From Enoplosus armatus (taxonomy: Eukaryota; Chordata; Actinopteri; Centrarchiformes; Enoplosidae), in NCBI RefSeq assembly GCF_043641665.1, contig NC_092190.1, positions 12,708,048 through 12,772,047 on the forward strand: a DNA stretch of 64,000 nucleotides, given 5' to 3'. Both the position numbers and the translations under genes were made by a program. Positions 13,101-25,439 of this stretch are shown here, one piece after another. Positions within the stretch are counted from its first letter, which is position 1. Each line of letters starts with the position of its first letter. Below the pieces are notes generated by a model, which was given only the letters and a program-made list of their open reading frames with translations, was not told where the DNA came from and did no database searches.

Positions 13101-14061
13101 AAGATTATATTACAAAAATGTTACAAGAGATGCAAGAGCTGTAGTTTTCAAGAGTTTAGCTTTTCAGTTTTATTTTCATCCCACGATTCTCCTTTTGAAT
13201 CTGAAAATCTTGTAGCTCACCTAATCTGTTTTAATTTTATGTGATATTTCCCTGCAGTTGTCATCTGTCGTCACTGAAATACACAGCTTAACAGAATATG
13301 CAAGAAATAGTAATCTATGAGAAATCCAGTCAGCACAGCATAATGATATAAAGTGTCTCATGACATTTACTGCCAGGATAGACCTTTGATAGAGATATGA
13401 CCACTTGGTCGTACTGTTGTTGAATTTATAAACCCTGGCCCTTTGGCTGAGAGAGGCTTCTCACAGTGCGGGCTAAAGTAGTATTTCATTACGCTGTCAG
13501 CTTCAAGCTCAGATATTAACAGTTAGTGTTCACAGTTAACTTTGCTATCTATTGAATAAGAATTTAGATTTCTGTGACAGTTCTGCCTTTTTATTTACAT
13601 TACATCTCAATTTTCTGTAATTTTATTCATGAAACAAGCAAATTGAACTTGCTTAAACTTATCTCCTCACCTTTGAAACATATCCTCCAGATAGATGGCA
13701 TGTTTGACCCTCGAAATGTATTCAGCGTCCAACTCTTTATCTTTCAAACTATATTTTCTCTCTGGCAGGAGAGAAGAAGTTTGTCTGCCCAGAATGTTCC
13801 AAGCGCTTCATGCGGAGCGACCACCTGGCGAAGCACATTAAAACTCATCAGAACAAAAAAGGCGTGAACTCTGGCAGCGCTGTGGTGGCCTCGATGGAAT
13901 CCGCGGGGTCCTCAGACAGTATCATCACCACGGCAGGCGGGACCACCCTCATCCTCACCAACATCCAGCAGGGTTCCAGCAACGCCCAGGACATCCTGGC
14001 CAGCGCAGAGATCCCTCTCCAGCTTGTCACCGCGGTAGCGGCCAGCGAAGTCATGGAGTGA
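7160..14061 (+). CDS. sp3: Transcription factor Sp3, complete, seven coding exons
   Basis: Sp3 binds GC and GT boxes in the nucleus and activates or represses through glutamine-rich domains. Coding exons are 7160-7166, 7587-7684, 8067-8162, 9809-11060, 12334-12520, 12630-12826 and 13769-14061. All junctions are GT-AG with matching phase, giving 709 aa; human SP3 is 781 aa and its Ala/Gly-rich N-terminus is shorter here. The start [19 protein letters not shown] matches remembered Sp3 starts, and further in-frame Mets at 8 and 13 leave room for shorter forms. In order: Sp box (about 40-49), glutamine-rich activation region (68-484), IKEE sumoylation motif with Lys489, Buttonhead box CTCPNC (536-541), and three C2H2 fingers (557-639) with recognition stretches KTSHLRA, RSDELQR and RSDHLAK. 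The protein ends in EVME. The first two fingers are C-x4-C and the third is C-x2-C, as in all Sp factors. Synteny with ola1 and cdca7 separates it from sp1, sp2 and sp4. Teleosts often have two sp3 copies; I cannot say which this is. Confidence 0.95.
7198..7560. repeat. GCTAA/TTAGC motif cluster in sp3 intron 1
   Basis: About 16 copies of GCTAA or its complement TTAGC occur in about 360 bp, several as mirror pairs such as TTAGCTAAC and TTAGCTTAGCTAAC. The spacing is irregular, so this is not a tandem array. It begins some 30 bp past the first splice donor. It may be decayed transposon sequence or a cluster of regulatory sites. Confidence 0.6.
8067..8162 (+). CDS. sp3: sp3 coding exon 3: Sp box
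   Basis: This 96-nt exon sits between acceptor GTGGGTAG (8059-8066) and donor GTAAGT (8163-8168), phase 0 on both sides. It encodes [20 protein letters not shown] and then a short acidic/alanine stretch. It is the counterpart of the conserved Sp box (SPLALLAATCSKIG in mammals), with Asp replacing Ala after PL. It is too short to show in a long-ORF scan, but without it the protein would lack a hallmark of the family. The neighbouring exons also join in phase without it, so skipping would leave the frame intact. Confidence 0.9.
9315..9440. mobile_element. Probable LINE 3'-end fragment in sp3 intron 3
   Basis: CAAGGTTCAAGGTTCAACTT followed by AATTGTCATA and GCACAATGAAATGC resembles the tails of common fish non-LTR retrotransposons, which often read ...TTATTGTCATA...CACAATGAAATGC.... 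It is a short, truncated, non-coding remnant about 370 bp before the big glutamine-rich exon. The family was judged from memory only. Confidence 0.5.
9809..11060 (+). CDS. sp3: sp3 coding exon 4: glutamine-rich activation domains
   Basis: This 1,252-nt exon holds most of the protein (residues 68-484). It starts with [17 protein letters not shown] and contains the Sp-family landmarks [42 protein letters not shown] and [10 protein letters not shown]. Gln, Ser, Thr and hydrophobic residues dominate, and there is no globular domain. A clean TTTCGCAG acceptor precedes it and GTACAG follows. The open frame runs about 50 nt into the intron before stopping, so the exon end was set by the splice site and by phase continuity into DIRIKEEP. 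Confidence 0.95.
11110..11342. mobile_element. TTAA-flanked MITE (piggyBac-like) in sp3 intron 4
   Basis: TTAA at 11110-11113 and at 11339-11342 bracket a 225-bp unit (11114-11338). Its ends are inverted: AGGCACTGTACACCC at left and, reverse-complemented, AGGCCCTGCACACCC at right (13 of 15 identical). ACAGGAG then follows in both arms. A TTAA target duplication with short inverted ends fits a non-autonomous piggyBac-type element. It has no coding capacity. It starts 50 bp past the donor of the large glutamine-rich exon. Confidence 0.75.
12630..14061 (+). CDS. sp3: sp3 last two exons: C2H2 zinc fingers and C-terminus
   Basis: Exon 12630-12826 carries fingers 1 and 2 ([20 protein letters not shown] and [20 protein letters not shown]). 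Exon 13769-14061 completes the TGEKKF linker, gives finger 3 ([17 protein letters not shown]) and then a tail rich in Ser, Gly and Thr that ends at TGA 14059-14061. Every zinc ligand is present. The intron splits the Gly codon of the linker between fingers 2 and 3, a position that I recall from other Sp genes. Confidence 0.95.
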
Positions 14062-15780
14062 TTTACACTCCACTTATGAACTTCTACAACCTCTCTCATA
14101 CTGTATACTCCTACCTTCATTTTTATTCAAGTTTTGAAGAAAAACTAAAATTATAAATATATATATATATTTTAACACAGAAATAGTCAGTCCATGTCCA
14201 TGCTCAGTTTTCACTGAGGAAAAACTAGTAGTGGAGACTAAAAGAAGATGAAGGTGGAAAAAGACATTGCAGTAAACACACAAGGAAATGCCTTATTTTG
14301 TACAATATTGTGTTGTTGGAAATGTAGGATGCCATTTTGTTTTGAATCGACTTATTTTTATGTTAATGTGTTTTTCACAGAAAATAATTGGTAAGTTGAG
14401 CAATTTTCTCCTCGCCTTTTTTTTGATGGTATATTCTTATGTCTTTGGTAAGCAAGGTTTGTTCCATATTCCTTTGAGCAAAGACTAGGTCTCACAGCAG
14501 AGCTAATTTTATCCATCTGAAGTCATGTTATTGCTTACGTCCATGCAAATTTATTAATATCATGTGTTTTTTATATTATGCTTTCTTCTTTCAGTGTCCT
14601 CCTTGCAGTCAGTCTGCTTGCAAATTAGCGAGCCCTCCTCCATTTTCTTAAAACTTTGCTCACACCAACTACATTTTGCAGGTGAAAATCAAAACAATCA
14701 AAATTTTGTATTGTAATTCCTCTTGAACATAAACTGTTGATATGATACATATTATTTGCTTATTAAATATTTTGACTGAACAGCTATTTATATTGGGCTT
14801 TACTTAGAAAATGCATTTGTGATATTGAAAGTCCAAAATATTTCAAATGGCTCCATTATATGTAATTCAAATGTGTTTTTGTAAAACCTTATTTGGAGGA
14901 CTCCAAAACAAAAAAAAAACGTGCATTGTAATATGAAGAAAAAAAGCCATTTTCCTGGAGGTAATTGCCAAATTTGACAACAAACTCAGGGTGACTTGTG
15001 ACTGTGTGATGTAAGTAGAGTAAATCACCCCTGTAGCTTCTCGGGCCGTGGTGGGGTGTTGTGAAGAAATGTTATTTGATGGACCAAAAGCTGAGGTGAA
15101 TTAAGCTGTCACCATGTTACCTATGTTCATCAAATCCTACCCTGTTCATGTTATAGAAGCAGCTTTGCAGAATTCTTCACCGGTATCTTGCTCCATCAGT
15201 CCTATCACGCAGCTGAAACATCAGTGTATTACTGAAAGCGGTACTCTTTGTAACAGCACTACTCTCATCACTTTCATCTTGTTGATCCTTTTTGTATAAA
15301 AAATGTTTTGTATACTTCTCAAGAAACTGTCCTTTATATTCATTGTCAGTAAATGTACATTGTTTCTCTCTTTGATACCTTTTCTTTAACTGTGTGTTGC
15401 ATTTCCCTGTTCCATGTTATGTTTTATTGTTTTATCTCTGAGCCCCCTCCCCCCCTACAGTTGTTTAATTGAATACGCATACACACTGAACAGTGAATTA
15501 TGGTGGCATATATGATTTGTTTTTGTTATATTTTTTTGTGACATAATGCAAATTATGTGATGTGATCATTTTTCCTAACATGGAGCCGTTGTCCTCTTCA
15601 GGAGATTATACTTTACCCTCTGAGTCAGATAGTGAGATGCTATTGAAACATTCAAAGAGCGTCTTTATATTATGTACTAAACACTGAAGGTTTATTCTCA
15701 CTCAAAAATCTTCTGTATAAATATGTCAATATAACATCAATATAAACCTTTCTGTTACACTTGAATTTCCTTTGATTTTT
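14062..15780 (+). other. sp3: Likely sp3 3' UTR
   Basis: AT-rich non-coding sequence follows the sp3 stop without any new gene. Vertebrate Sp3 mRNAs carry long 3' UTRs. The best signal that I can see is ATTAAA at 14762-14767; no AATAAA occurs in this stretch. The true end is uncertain, and the right border is only where the sequence character changes. Confidence 0.45.
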
Positions 15781-16883
15781 TTCTTGATTTAATTTGTTTT
15801 AATGTATCAAGGTCGCACAGTGTCTGCTTTCTGAGGGCAGCTTGATATTTTATAGTAAAAGGACTAAACATAGGACAAGTTCAAATTTTTCATTGTACGT
15901 GAAACCTTTTGTTTTGTGTCTTTTCGAAGACTTGCCATCCAGCAAGAGGGTTCACTCTCCCCCCTTGGCTCACACTCTGGGTTAGTAGTCCAGTAGATGT
16001 CACTACAGCCAAGGGAGCCAGACGAGAGCTGTGTTTGACCCCTTGACCTTCCCGATGTAGCGCTGCTAAGATTAAGACAGAAGTCACAGAGGCCAACAGG
16101 AGGTGCGGACCCTCAATTAACCACAAGTTAATGTCACACAGAAATGCTGCTGGAGAACAAAGTACTGTCTCGTGACTTTGAACAAACCCCACAGAGGCAT
16201 GAGAGGTAACAGCTTCTGGTTGTATGACCTGGATTCATGTATATTTGAGTGAATGATCAGGAAAGCCTTTATAATAATCTGCTTTGTCTTGTTTCTGACT
16301 TTAAAGTGTGCAAACAGTTTCCTGTCACTATCATTTGCCAGAAATAGTGATCATTTCTTAATGTTTAGGTATATTAACCTGATATTACCAGCCCACAGCG
16401 GCACACACGCTGCATCACTATCTGTACCTCTTACACTAAATGGGACATTTTACTAATTAGGTACTGTTGCTATTTTTTCTTTGATATTGGACTCAAGACG
16501 GCAGCATAAGGGAGTTAAAATGTGTTATAGCCTACCTGGTTTTAGTGCCTGTGAACATAATTAAAATGGTAGTCTATGAAAAGCTTTATCTGGTAAATCA
16601 GAGTGAAAAGCACATGCTTTTTGAGTCTTAGTCATTTTGCTGAAAACGAGTCAGGAAATGTGGTCCTTAACGTAAGAAAGGACTCGTCGTTCCTTTCATT
16701 TGCATAATTTAATGAATCCAATTCATTGTAATGCAATACCAAGTGCACCAGGAACACAGAATGACAGTTTGAGTTAATGAAATGTGTTAACGGTATCATC
16801 ATTTACTTGTATGTTAATTAGTCCAATTAATTTCCCCTGCTCGGTAATCTGAATATTGTAATAATCTTTGCTCCCCTGCAGGA

Positions 16884-17400
16884 ATGAAATCTATGATACA
16901 CAGACCTCTGGGACGATCTGCGTGGAGAATCGTGCTTTTTTTCCAGTTGAAACGTGTGGCAGATTTGACGAACGTGAGTGCCTTGAAATATTTTTTGAAT
17001 ATTGTTTTCCAGAGGTTGTGTGTTTGGTCTGCCTTCAGCTTTTGTGATGCAAATCCACACCCACAGTTGGAAATGTATTGAGAAACGGAGGGGCGATTGT
17101 CCGGCGCCAGAGGCAGCATAACTTTGTCTCGCTTGACAAAGTGCCATTGCCTCGTAACAAGAAGAGGCATGGCTCTTCTGGCCGTTGCCGATAAAAGCTG
17201 CCATCAGTGGGCGATTCCTCCCCGGCAGCTCGGCAGGTTGAAGGAACGAAAAGAGATCGGGCGGCTGCTGAGCGTGACACTGTCCACATTTCAGCTGACC
17301 ACCTGGATTGGAGGCCAACTTTGTCAACAAGCTGTTCCAGCTCGTCTATTAGTGTACTTCCACGTGTATGTCAGCACTGGCCTGTGACAGAATGAGCAGC
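16884..17400. promoter_or_regulatory. Candidate conserved non-coding element A
   Basis: This GC-richer block lies in AT-rich spacer. It is open over parts of several frames on both strands, with no single convincing protein. It includes a perfect octamer ATGCAAAT (17047-17054), the target of POU factors. Open frames on both strands at once point to low stop density in a constrained non-coding block and not to a gene. Conservation was not tested. Confidence 0.35.
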
Positions 17401-20400
17401 CCAGTTAATGAATCTGGAGAGGTAGCTTCAGTAGGTGGTATTATATTATTATTATTATAAGAAACAGCGACACTAATGCAAGACAAGTAAAGCTTCTTGT
17501 GGCTTTGATTTGTTTGGGCAAACATGTCATTACTGCACACACTCAGTTCCTCGTAGTTACAGATGTAGTTTGAACATTATGTGGAGAGAATCTTGCAAAA
17601 GAGGAGTGAGACACAATTCAACTTGAGTCTTAATTTGCAGAGTAAAAGGAAAGCTTTCGTCAGCAATGCGGCTTCAGTATGGTTTTTTATTTGTGAGAGA
17701 CAGGTATCATTTCAAACAAGTTGTTTGTGTGTTTTGTATTGTAACAAATAGCTTTCTATCTTCTTGCTGAGTTTGAATAGCGGTGTAATTGTACGCGGTG
17801 CTCAACTTCTCTTCCAATTCATGTGCAAAATGCATAAATACAATAACTGCAGAGGGAGAGAAACACTGTAATCATGCAATAACGTTTCCAACTGTATGTG
17901 TGATAGAATTCGAAATGCTATTGGGACTATGGGTCTAAACCATTGGGAGGTAATGTGAACTGTTGGCAGAAATGACTTATTTCATTATACTGTCCCAAAT
18001 ATACAAAATACTTCAGCAAGAGGGCCGCTTCTTCCCTATCCCTGTCCAATTTTAACTGTTTTCCCCAGTTGTTGAAGGATAGGCCTGCAATTTTGTGAAG
18101 TGACTATTATTTGCCTTTCTCAAGGAATCAACAACTTGAAAGTACAGTGCAATGAATTGTTGGGGGGTTCTGCAGCTGCATTTATTTACAATATGTCTCT
18201 TCTGTGAAGCATCTCACAGAATTTAGAGCATAAAGCCTTTATTTAATGTCCTCTTGGATGTGAACTAGCCTCTTCATAAGTGAAAAGCACTTACCATCCT
18301 GCTTAATAGTTTGTTTACAGCAGGGTACTAATGGTGTGCTTCTCTTAAACCATTAGGACATTTGAAACAACACAAAAAAAGTGTCCCGTGTTTCTACATT
18401 CCTGACACATTCTTGCCCTTGATCAACTGCAGAAGGCAGACAATAGCGCAGATCATTTTCCCCAGGCAGGGAAACACAGCATGGATCAACTCAATAACCT
18501 GATATTCCCTGTCTACTGAGTGTGGCCAATTTAGCAGAAGGTCAGCGCCTTTTTTTTTTATTCCAGAGACAATTTGGTGACCTCCCTCTGGAGCCCCAGC
18601 AGGACCAGCGGAGACAAACAGAATTGTCGAGCTGCAAAGTGCTTGTGTTGACATTGCGTTTAGGTGTGGACTTCTCAAGGTGAACAGATACCTGGTGTTG
18701 GACAGGGGGGCTATTATGCAAACCTGATAGCCACGGCCAGAAGTCGCACGCTTGTGGATATAGTTTTGGCAATTATTTTAGCGTGTCAGGTTGGATGTTT
18801 AAATTTAAAGATGTACACTTGGTAGAAAAGTATGGTGCAAGTGTGACTGCAAATCATCTTCCATCATCCTTTTATACACCGAGGTGCCATTCACAGCTTC
18901 AAATTAAACACTCTTGTTTCAGGGAAATTATGGTCTGACTCTATGTTCAATTTCAGGAGGGTGGAATTCAGATTTGATCAATCTTTGCTTCTTTTATTGT
19001 AAAATTTCTCTTTCCTGCTGTTCTGCATTTACTGTATGTAATCCAGGTCCAACTGTGAAAATTGAATGGGCAACAATGAGACACCTCCATCAAATTTCCC
19101 ACATTATGTTGTTTGATGGACCCAATGTTTTCTTTGTACTCAAACACAGTATGTGTCTGTTTTTAGTGAAGAGACAATTGCATAAGATGATGTTGAGATC
19201 TATGAGAAGATTAGGAGGAATCATTTTAAGCCGTTCCTCACAGCAGTCATATAGTTTTCCCTCTGTACGAAATAACTCTTTGTCTTTATTGTGCACCTCA
19301 AGGTGAAACGGGACAACAGCTTCAACTTCCTTGGACACTAGTCGAGGGAAAAAAAAAATGCAAGTGTGTGCTCAATATTTTGTTTTGGTGACAAGAGCTG
19401 GCCTTCGGTGTTATTCAGCCCATTGAAAGCGATTTCAGATATGGAAGGAGACGTTTTGTATCTGAAAAATGTACATTAAATGGTGTCAACAGCATCCCGG
19501 AGGTCAGAGTAGAGTCCCCATGGAGACTGAATCTGGCTGCTGCGCTCGAAGACTCGACACCCCCCTGAGTGGCGGCTCTGTGATGGCTCTCAGTTTCTCT
19601 CGTCATGTCCCTGGCAGCTTTGACACAGGTAATATGCATGCAGGCTGACAGTGCCTGGGATGTGAGGCAGAGACAATGATGTACATATCATTTTCCTCCC
19701 TGACTGATTGAAGACTGTAATCTGTGCTGGACTTTCTCTCTGATTACACACGTCTCAGGCAGCAAAACAAGGACTCTGAGCTGCCACTGGGCACTGGACT
19801 CATCCAGGGCTTTCAGCCTTCAAGAGGACTGAAGTCCGCCTTTAAGGTGAGCTCAATTTTCGTCCCATTTACACTATTGTTACAAGTGTCGGATAGAATG
19901 CATCTGGTAGATAGTGGTCAAACAGTGGCTGTCTGAAGATGACACCGGAACAGAGATGTTTCTGGCACCCAAGGTCATCCTATTCCCATCTCTGGTACTG
20001 TCACAAATGTGTACAGCTCTTGTAAAGGCGCTCACAAAGGGAGAAACAACATCATGAATTTTACATTCAGCTGCGTTGTGCTCTGTGCTTACAAAAGTGT
20101 CTCCTGCAGCTCAACAGGCCAATACTAAACCTGTCCAACAAGATCACGCAGACAGAGAACATGTTGCTATAATACTCCATTGTTCTCTGTACAAAGGAAG
20201 TGTTCCACTGCGTTAATAATATCGCAAACCAGTATTTCAAGGGTTTATTTTATTTGCATGTCATGTTAGCAAACAGCGCCTGCAGATGTTTAACATGCTC
20301 TTAACCTGCCTAACCTTGTGAGGTCTTTATGTAAAACCTTAGAGATTTCTCTGTTGACAATAGGTCAATCCTTTACAGAAGTTACCTAGCACATTACAAG

Positions 20401-23400
20401 GTTGGTCTCGGGGGAGAAGTAATGGGTTCTGGGCAATTGACCAACCTGCCATGCTTTACTGCACCTGCACTGAGTTAGAGCTGTCATCATTACCACTTCC
20501 TCTAACGTTCCCCCACAGCAACCCAGACACTCCCACTTACAGCGATATTTCACTTTGGTGGAACATTTTCACTTTTTATCATGCATCCTCTCCGTACACG
20601 AGTGGAGGCAGTCTACCTTTAAGATTTGAAGCAGTACGGTAACCTCTAACAGGCCTTTGGGGTCCGCACTAAAACATAACGTTTCCAAAATAGCTTCCAG
20701 TCACCAGCTATGATTCTGATTTCAACTTTTCAGACTGAGAACCATGCTTGCCCAAAGTCTTGAATCTTGAAGATAAAAGGTTGTAAAAGGTGTCTACCCA
20801 CATTTTCTCTGTGTCAAAATATGAAGAATATCAGGTCAGTCGCTTGAATGGCATTTATCCTCTATTTTAGTTGAGCTATTCAAAATGATTGCAAGATTGT
20901 ACAGTGTGAAAATAATCATTAGGCAGTTCTGTAAGAGAAAAAAAAGATGCTTGAATGGTTCATTAAAATGAATCAAAAAAGGAACAAGCTTCTACATTAG
21001 TTAATCAAGACTTGCTGTTAGGAAGCACCTTCAACTTAATTGTATTTTTTTTTTCATTTTCTTTCTTTTTCATCAGTACAGTCCTTTAGAAACTGCTGTG
21101 CATTTAAATGAGTGCAGCCACGCTACAATCTGGTCTAATTAACATTTTCAACAAACTTTTTGTGCTTTAACACATTATTAAGACCGATGTGGACGAGGTT
21201 CAGCAGCATCACCCTGAACAAACAACTGAAGAGACTTCTCACATCTGCTTCCCTTAAATAATCTCACCACAAGGTCCATTTAGTAGCTGCTCTCGAGCTT
21301 CCCATCATATCACATGATTTTCATCAGCAGACAGAGTTGTCATAGAAATGCCACAAAGAATAGAGGAATTTGAGAATTAAATCTGTATGCTGACTATTAG
21401 TAATTCTCACGCATTATGTATTTTGCCTGTTTTCCCCTTAGTGCAATTATCCAAGCAAATGTTTAGCTTTCAGGCTTTTTAAAGGACAAATATCAGACAT
21501 TATCGAGGCCTCAGCACAGCGAGCCTGCCGCAACTTCGCTCTGACTTGCAGATGTTTTTCCCTCAGTTTTCACTTCCTCCTCCCACACATGTCTTATATC
21601 TGTATTTGCCGGATCCAAAACGACCAGCTTTGAAAATGAAGGAGAGGAACTTTACATTGTGCCAGAAAAAGGAATGGAAATTACGGGCAGTGTCAGATAA
21701 TTGAGCTTGTCGTAAGAGACATGTTAATAACAGACAGAGATGCAGAAGACTTGTCACTCCGTACCCTGGGTGACAGACTCTCTCTGCTGTTGATGAGCTG
21801 TTTTAGAGGGGAAATTGTTCTACGCAAACACCATCGTTATTACAAGCTGGCAAGCTGCTCGCTTGTGTACCCAATTCTGCTTGAACTGACAGAATCCAAT
21901 TGACCGGCACATATTCATGCACTTTATTTTCTTTATTCTCACCAACAATGCAGATAATTACTGCACCAAGTAAAACTGAAAATAGAATTTCACTGTGTCC
22001 CAGAAAACAATGCCAGAGCTGTCTCAGCAACATGTCTGCTGAAATTGCTGTGACTGGGAGACCTACTGTAAGACAAGCAGCAATCCAATATTACTTGTCA
22101 ACTTAAAAACCTACTGAAACCATATTGGCATTCTCTTCTTTTATAAAGTAGAGTGAAATAACTTAACAGAAATAACATTTCTTCATGTTGTCATTGTCTG
22201 CAGCAAAGCAAGGCCACGTGCAAAGCTTTATTCAACAGAGCACTTGGAGCTTTATCAGCGCAGTTTCTGTTGTGTTATGACCCAAACTGTTTTGGTGGGC
22301 CTCTGTGTATTCCACCGGCGTAAGCGTGTCTGAGGTCTGAGACGGTGAAATCAGCGTGAACATGAACAAAACTCTCCCAAAGTCTGAAATTACAGTATCA
22401 ACATTTGAACTTGGGATGTCACCAGTAAGTGTAGCTTTGGGTTACTTATTAGACCAGCAATGGGGGCTTGATCATGTGTGCAGAATATCGTTTGACTTTT
22501 CAAACTCCAGTGAGAAGTATTTATTATGAATTGGTCACAAACTGGAACCTCTACGTTCACAAGAGGGCAATGTTCTGTGGGTCACCTACACATGAATAAT
22601 TCACTATTGTCATTTGTCATGGAGGTTAATGTAAACAAGGCTTGTTCTCAGAGGAAGAATACAGGCATATTTTAATATAAACAAGCCATATTTAGGTAAT
22701 GAAATTGCATTTTAAGAATTCATTGTTTCTTCCTGTAAAATCATCTCCTGATTAAGCTCACAAGCCTGTTTTACTTTAAATTGCATCAATTTGCATCAGT
22801 AAAATCAGGCTACGTGGCATCTTTACCACTGATGAAATTAAATTGTAATTTAATACATTATGTTTTAACCCAAAGTCAGGGTTGTTTGTCAGCAGTGAGT
22901 GTGGTTTTTATATTACAGCTGAATAAAGAGCAGGTTTTAGAGGGCTGGAAAACGTATATGGACATTACCCTGATAGGTTTAACTACTAAATGGGCTCATT
23001 CATCTACAAATGGCAAAACATAGATTTTGGATGTGGTTAAAAGGCACATTTACCTTAAATTTCATGTCTGTGTTCCCATCATTAATCCCCTTGGGAGTTA
23101 ATGCGCTCAGCAGAGTAGCAAATGGGACGTTGTCTCTGATGCTTGTGCCTTCAGAGAATATCGCCCATGGTGGGACGGTAAAGTGTCTCCCAGGGACCAG
23201 ACCACATCTGCTGGGTTCACGTCCCTCTGCAACCTCTAAAACAACTCATTAATAAGGATCTTGTCCTGAAGTCATGTCGGTGTGTCTTGTATTTTTTTTT
23301 ACTTTAACTTTGTTGTGAGTCCCACTGTTTGGAGGATTTGTGGCTGTCATACTAATGTATAGGGACACTCTAGTGCCGCTGTCCAACAAGTCGTCCGTTA

Positions 23401-24519
23401 TCTGAGGGAAATGTGTCCGTCCAGAGGTGAGGGCGGCTTTGTGCTCTCAACCAGGCCACCTCTCAGCCTTTGTGCCAGTAACAAGCTCAGCTCAGGCTCC
23501 AACGAAGCGAGAAATTGTAAACTCTCCGGAGAGGCCCAGTGGAGAGATAAGGGCTTAGTGTTTGCTGGCAATGTGCATGGGGATGAATCTGATACGGCCG
23601 AGTCCCACGCCAGAATGGGAGTGATGATACCTCCCCTTCTATGGAGAGTTATGTTTAATCCCCTTTGCCAGTGTATTCACTTGCAAATATTCCTGTCACC
23701 ATTAATATGTATTAACATCCTTCACACGCTGTTCAATACAGATTTATCAGACTCTATTTTTCCTCTTGTGCTCGCCATCATCTGGCGCTCTTGAACCACA
23801 GCTTTTTATAAGGCGAATAGACCTGAATGTGCTGCTGATGTTCAAGCAGCGAACCTTTGCTTTACTGCAGGGTTCAATATAGACTCCACTGACAGCGTGC
23901 AGCTACAGCACACAGAGGAGACAAAATCCACATACTTTATTTGTGTAATTTAATTCAATTGTGAAGATTGTTTAAATATTGGAACATTTCTCTGTATTAC
24001 CATAAATTGTTTGAATGGTATGATATGGTGTTAGCATTAGCAAAAATTGAGGAAGTGTTCCATGTGAATTAGAGGGTATTTAATATGCTCTTTTATTTAT
24101 AGTTCCTTAAAAGTCTCAAAATGTACTAAATTCAGAATAACAAATAGCAGACATTAAAATACTAATTGTCTTTGTACTTGAACTCATCAGGTCTTAATTC
24201 CAACATAAACATATCAAAAATGTTTGATATTTTCACTTAATAATCAGAAGTTTTTATAGTTTATAAAGCCCTAATGTCTACCTTTACATGGATCCTAACA
24301 TACACTTATTTTATACTTACCTGCTATGCATCTCTTTTTCAGTTTCAGATAAACTCTCTTTATCCTTACCCATCTTATTGTTCCTGCAGAGTAAAATCGG
24401 ATGAAACATTCCTGCATGATTTGCCCAAAAAATAAGTGTAGAATTTCTCCACGATTAGTCTTAAAAAGCTTTTAAAAGTATTAAATCTTATTCTCTGATA
24501 TCTGCAGACAGCTTGTGTA

Positions 24520-25040
24520 GGGCTCGCCACCTCCTGTCACAGTTAATTTAGATTTAAATGAGGAACCTGTCACTGCTGATATTTGATTCTCTTTTAATTT
24601 GAATGTAATTCTGAATTACAGTACGGGATATAATCTAACAAGATAAAGATCGTGGGATAGGATTTGTGTGAGATTTTGTCTGTGTTTGTGGGTCTAATCC
24701 AGACAAAGCCCTGAGAAGCTCATTACAGCCTGGTGAGGCCTTAAGCCTGTGCTGCCTGCATTAAAGCAGCCAAGAACTGTCTGTCAGCTTCCTGGCAGAG
24801 CCCAAATCAAGCTGTCAATTACTGGACGTGTTTATGGAAATTACATGTTTGTTAACATGCTGGAAAAATGTGCTCTCGGCTCAAGCAGCATGTGTTCGGA
24901 GAAACAATTTTGCTCGGAAATCACCTTTCAAATGGATGAAGGTGATCCTCATCAGATCACAGACACGAGAGGCATTTTAACTCTCCCCGTCCTGATACGT
25001 GTGAGGAAAATCCCAGACAGAAAGAGCCACAACTAACAAT
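24520..25040. promoter_or_regulatory. Candidate conserved non-coding element B
   Basis: It is rich in homeodomain-like words (TTAATTTAGATTTAAATG, CTTTTAATTTG) and forkhead-like words (GTTTATGG, TTGTTAAC), with CAAATG E-boxes. A 95-codon open frame runs through the right half but resembles no family that I know. This is typical of developmental enhancers, but that is inference. Confidence 0.35.
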
Positions 25041-25439
25041 CAAAGGTGGAGCCCGTGTATGATGCTATGTTTTTGTTTATTAAGTCATTTTCACTCAGTC
25101 TTGGCTGTTGTTCAATCTCCTTTGTTACACTTAAAGATGCAAAAGCACAGGTTTGGTAACTAATGCAGCAGTGAAAAGAGAGGCTTTGTTTGAGCTGGAA
25201 CAATAACTCCAACATCTGACATCCGGCTGTACAAAGTAAACATTACATCAAACAAATTTTAGTAAATACGCAAAAGGTGAATTAGCCACTAGAGGGAGCA
25301 ACATGCTCTGATTTCTAATCAAGAATATCAAATTAATAATGTATGCAGAGCATTTCCATTTTCACTTTCCGTGTATCGACGTCTTGCAGTGTCAAATGCT
25401 TACAGCTTCTTTTAAAGTATAGCTTCATTTTAAATAGAT

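Noticed and set aside
16827..17330. 167-codon minus-strand frame
   Set aside because: It overlaps open frames on both strands and has no domain. A low-stop non-coding block explains it better than a gene.
23205..23225. GGGTTCACGTCCC, B-box-like
   Set aside because: No acceptor stem or matching A box was found.
23411..23794. 127-codon plus-strand frame
   Set aside because: There is no family resemblance or splice signals. It may be conserved non-coding sequence.
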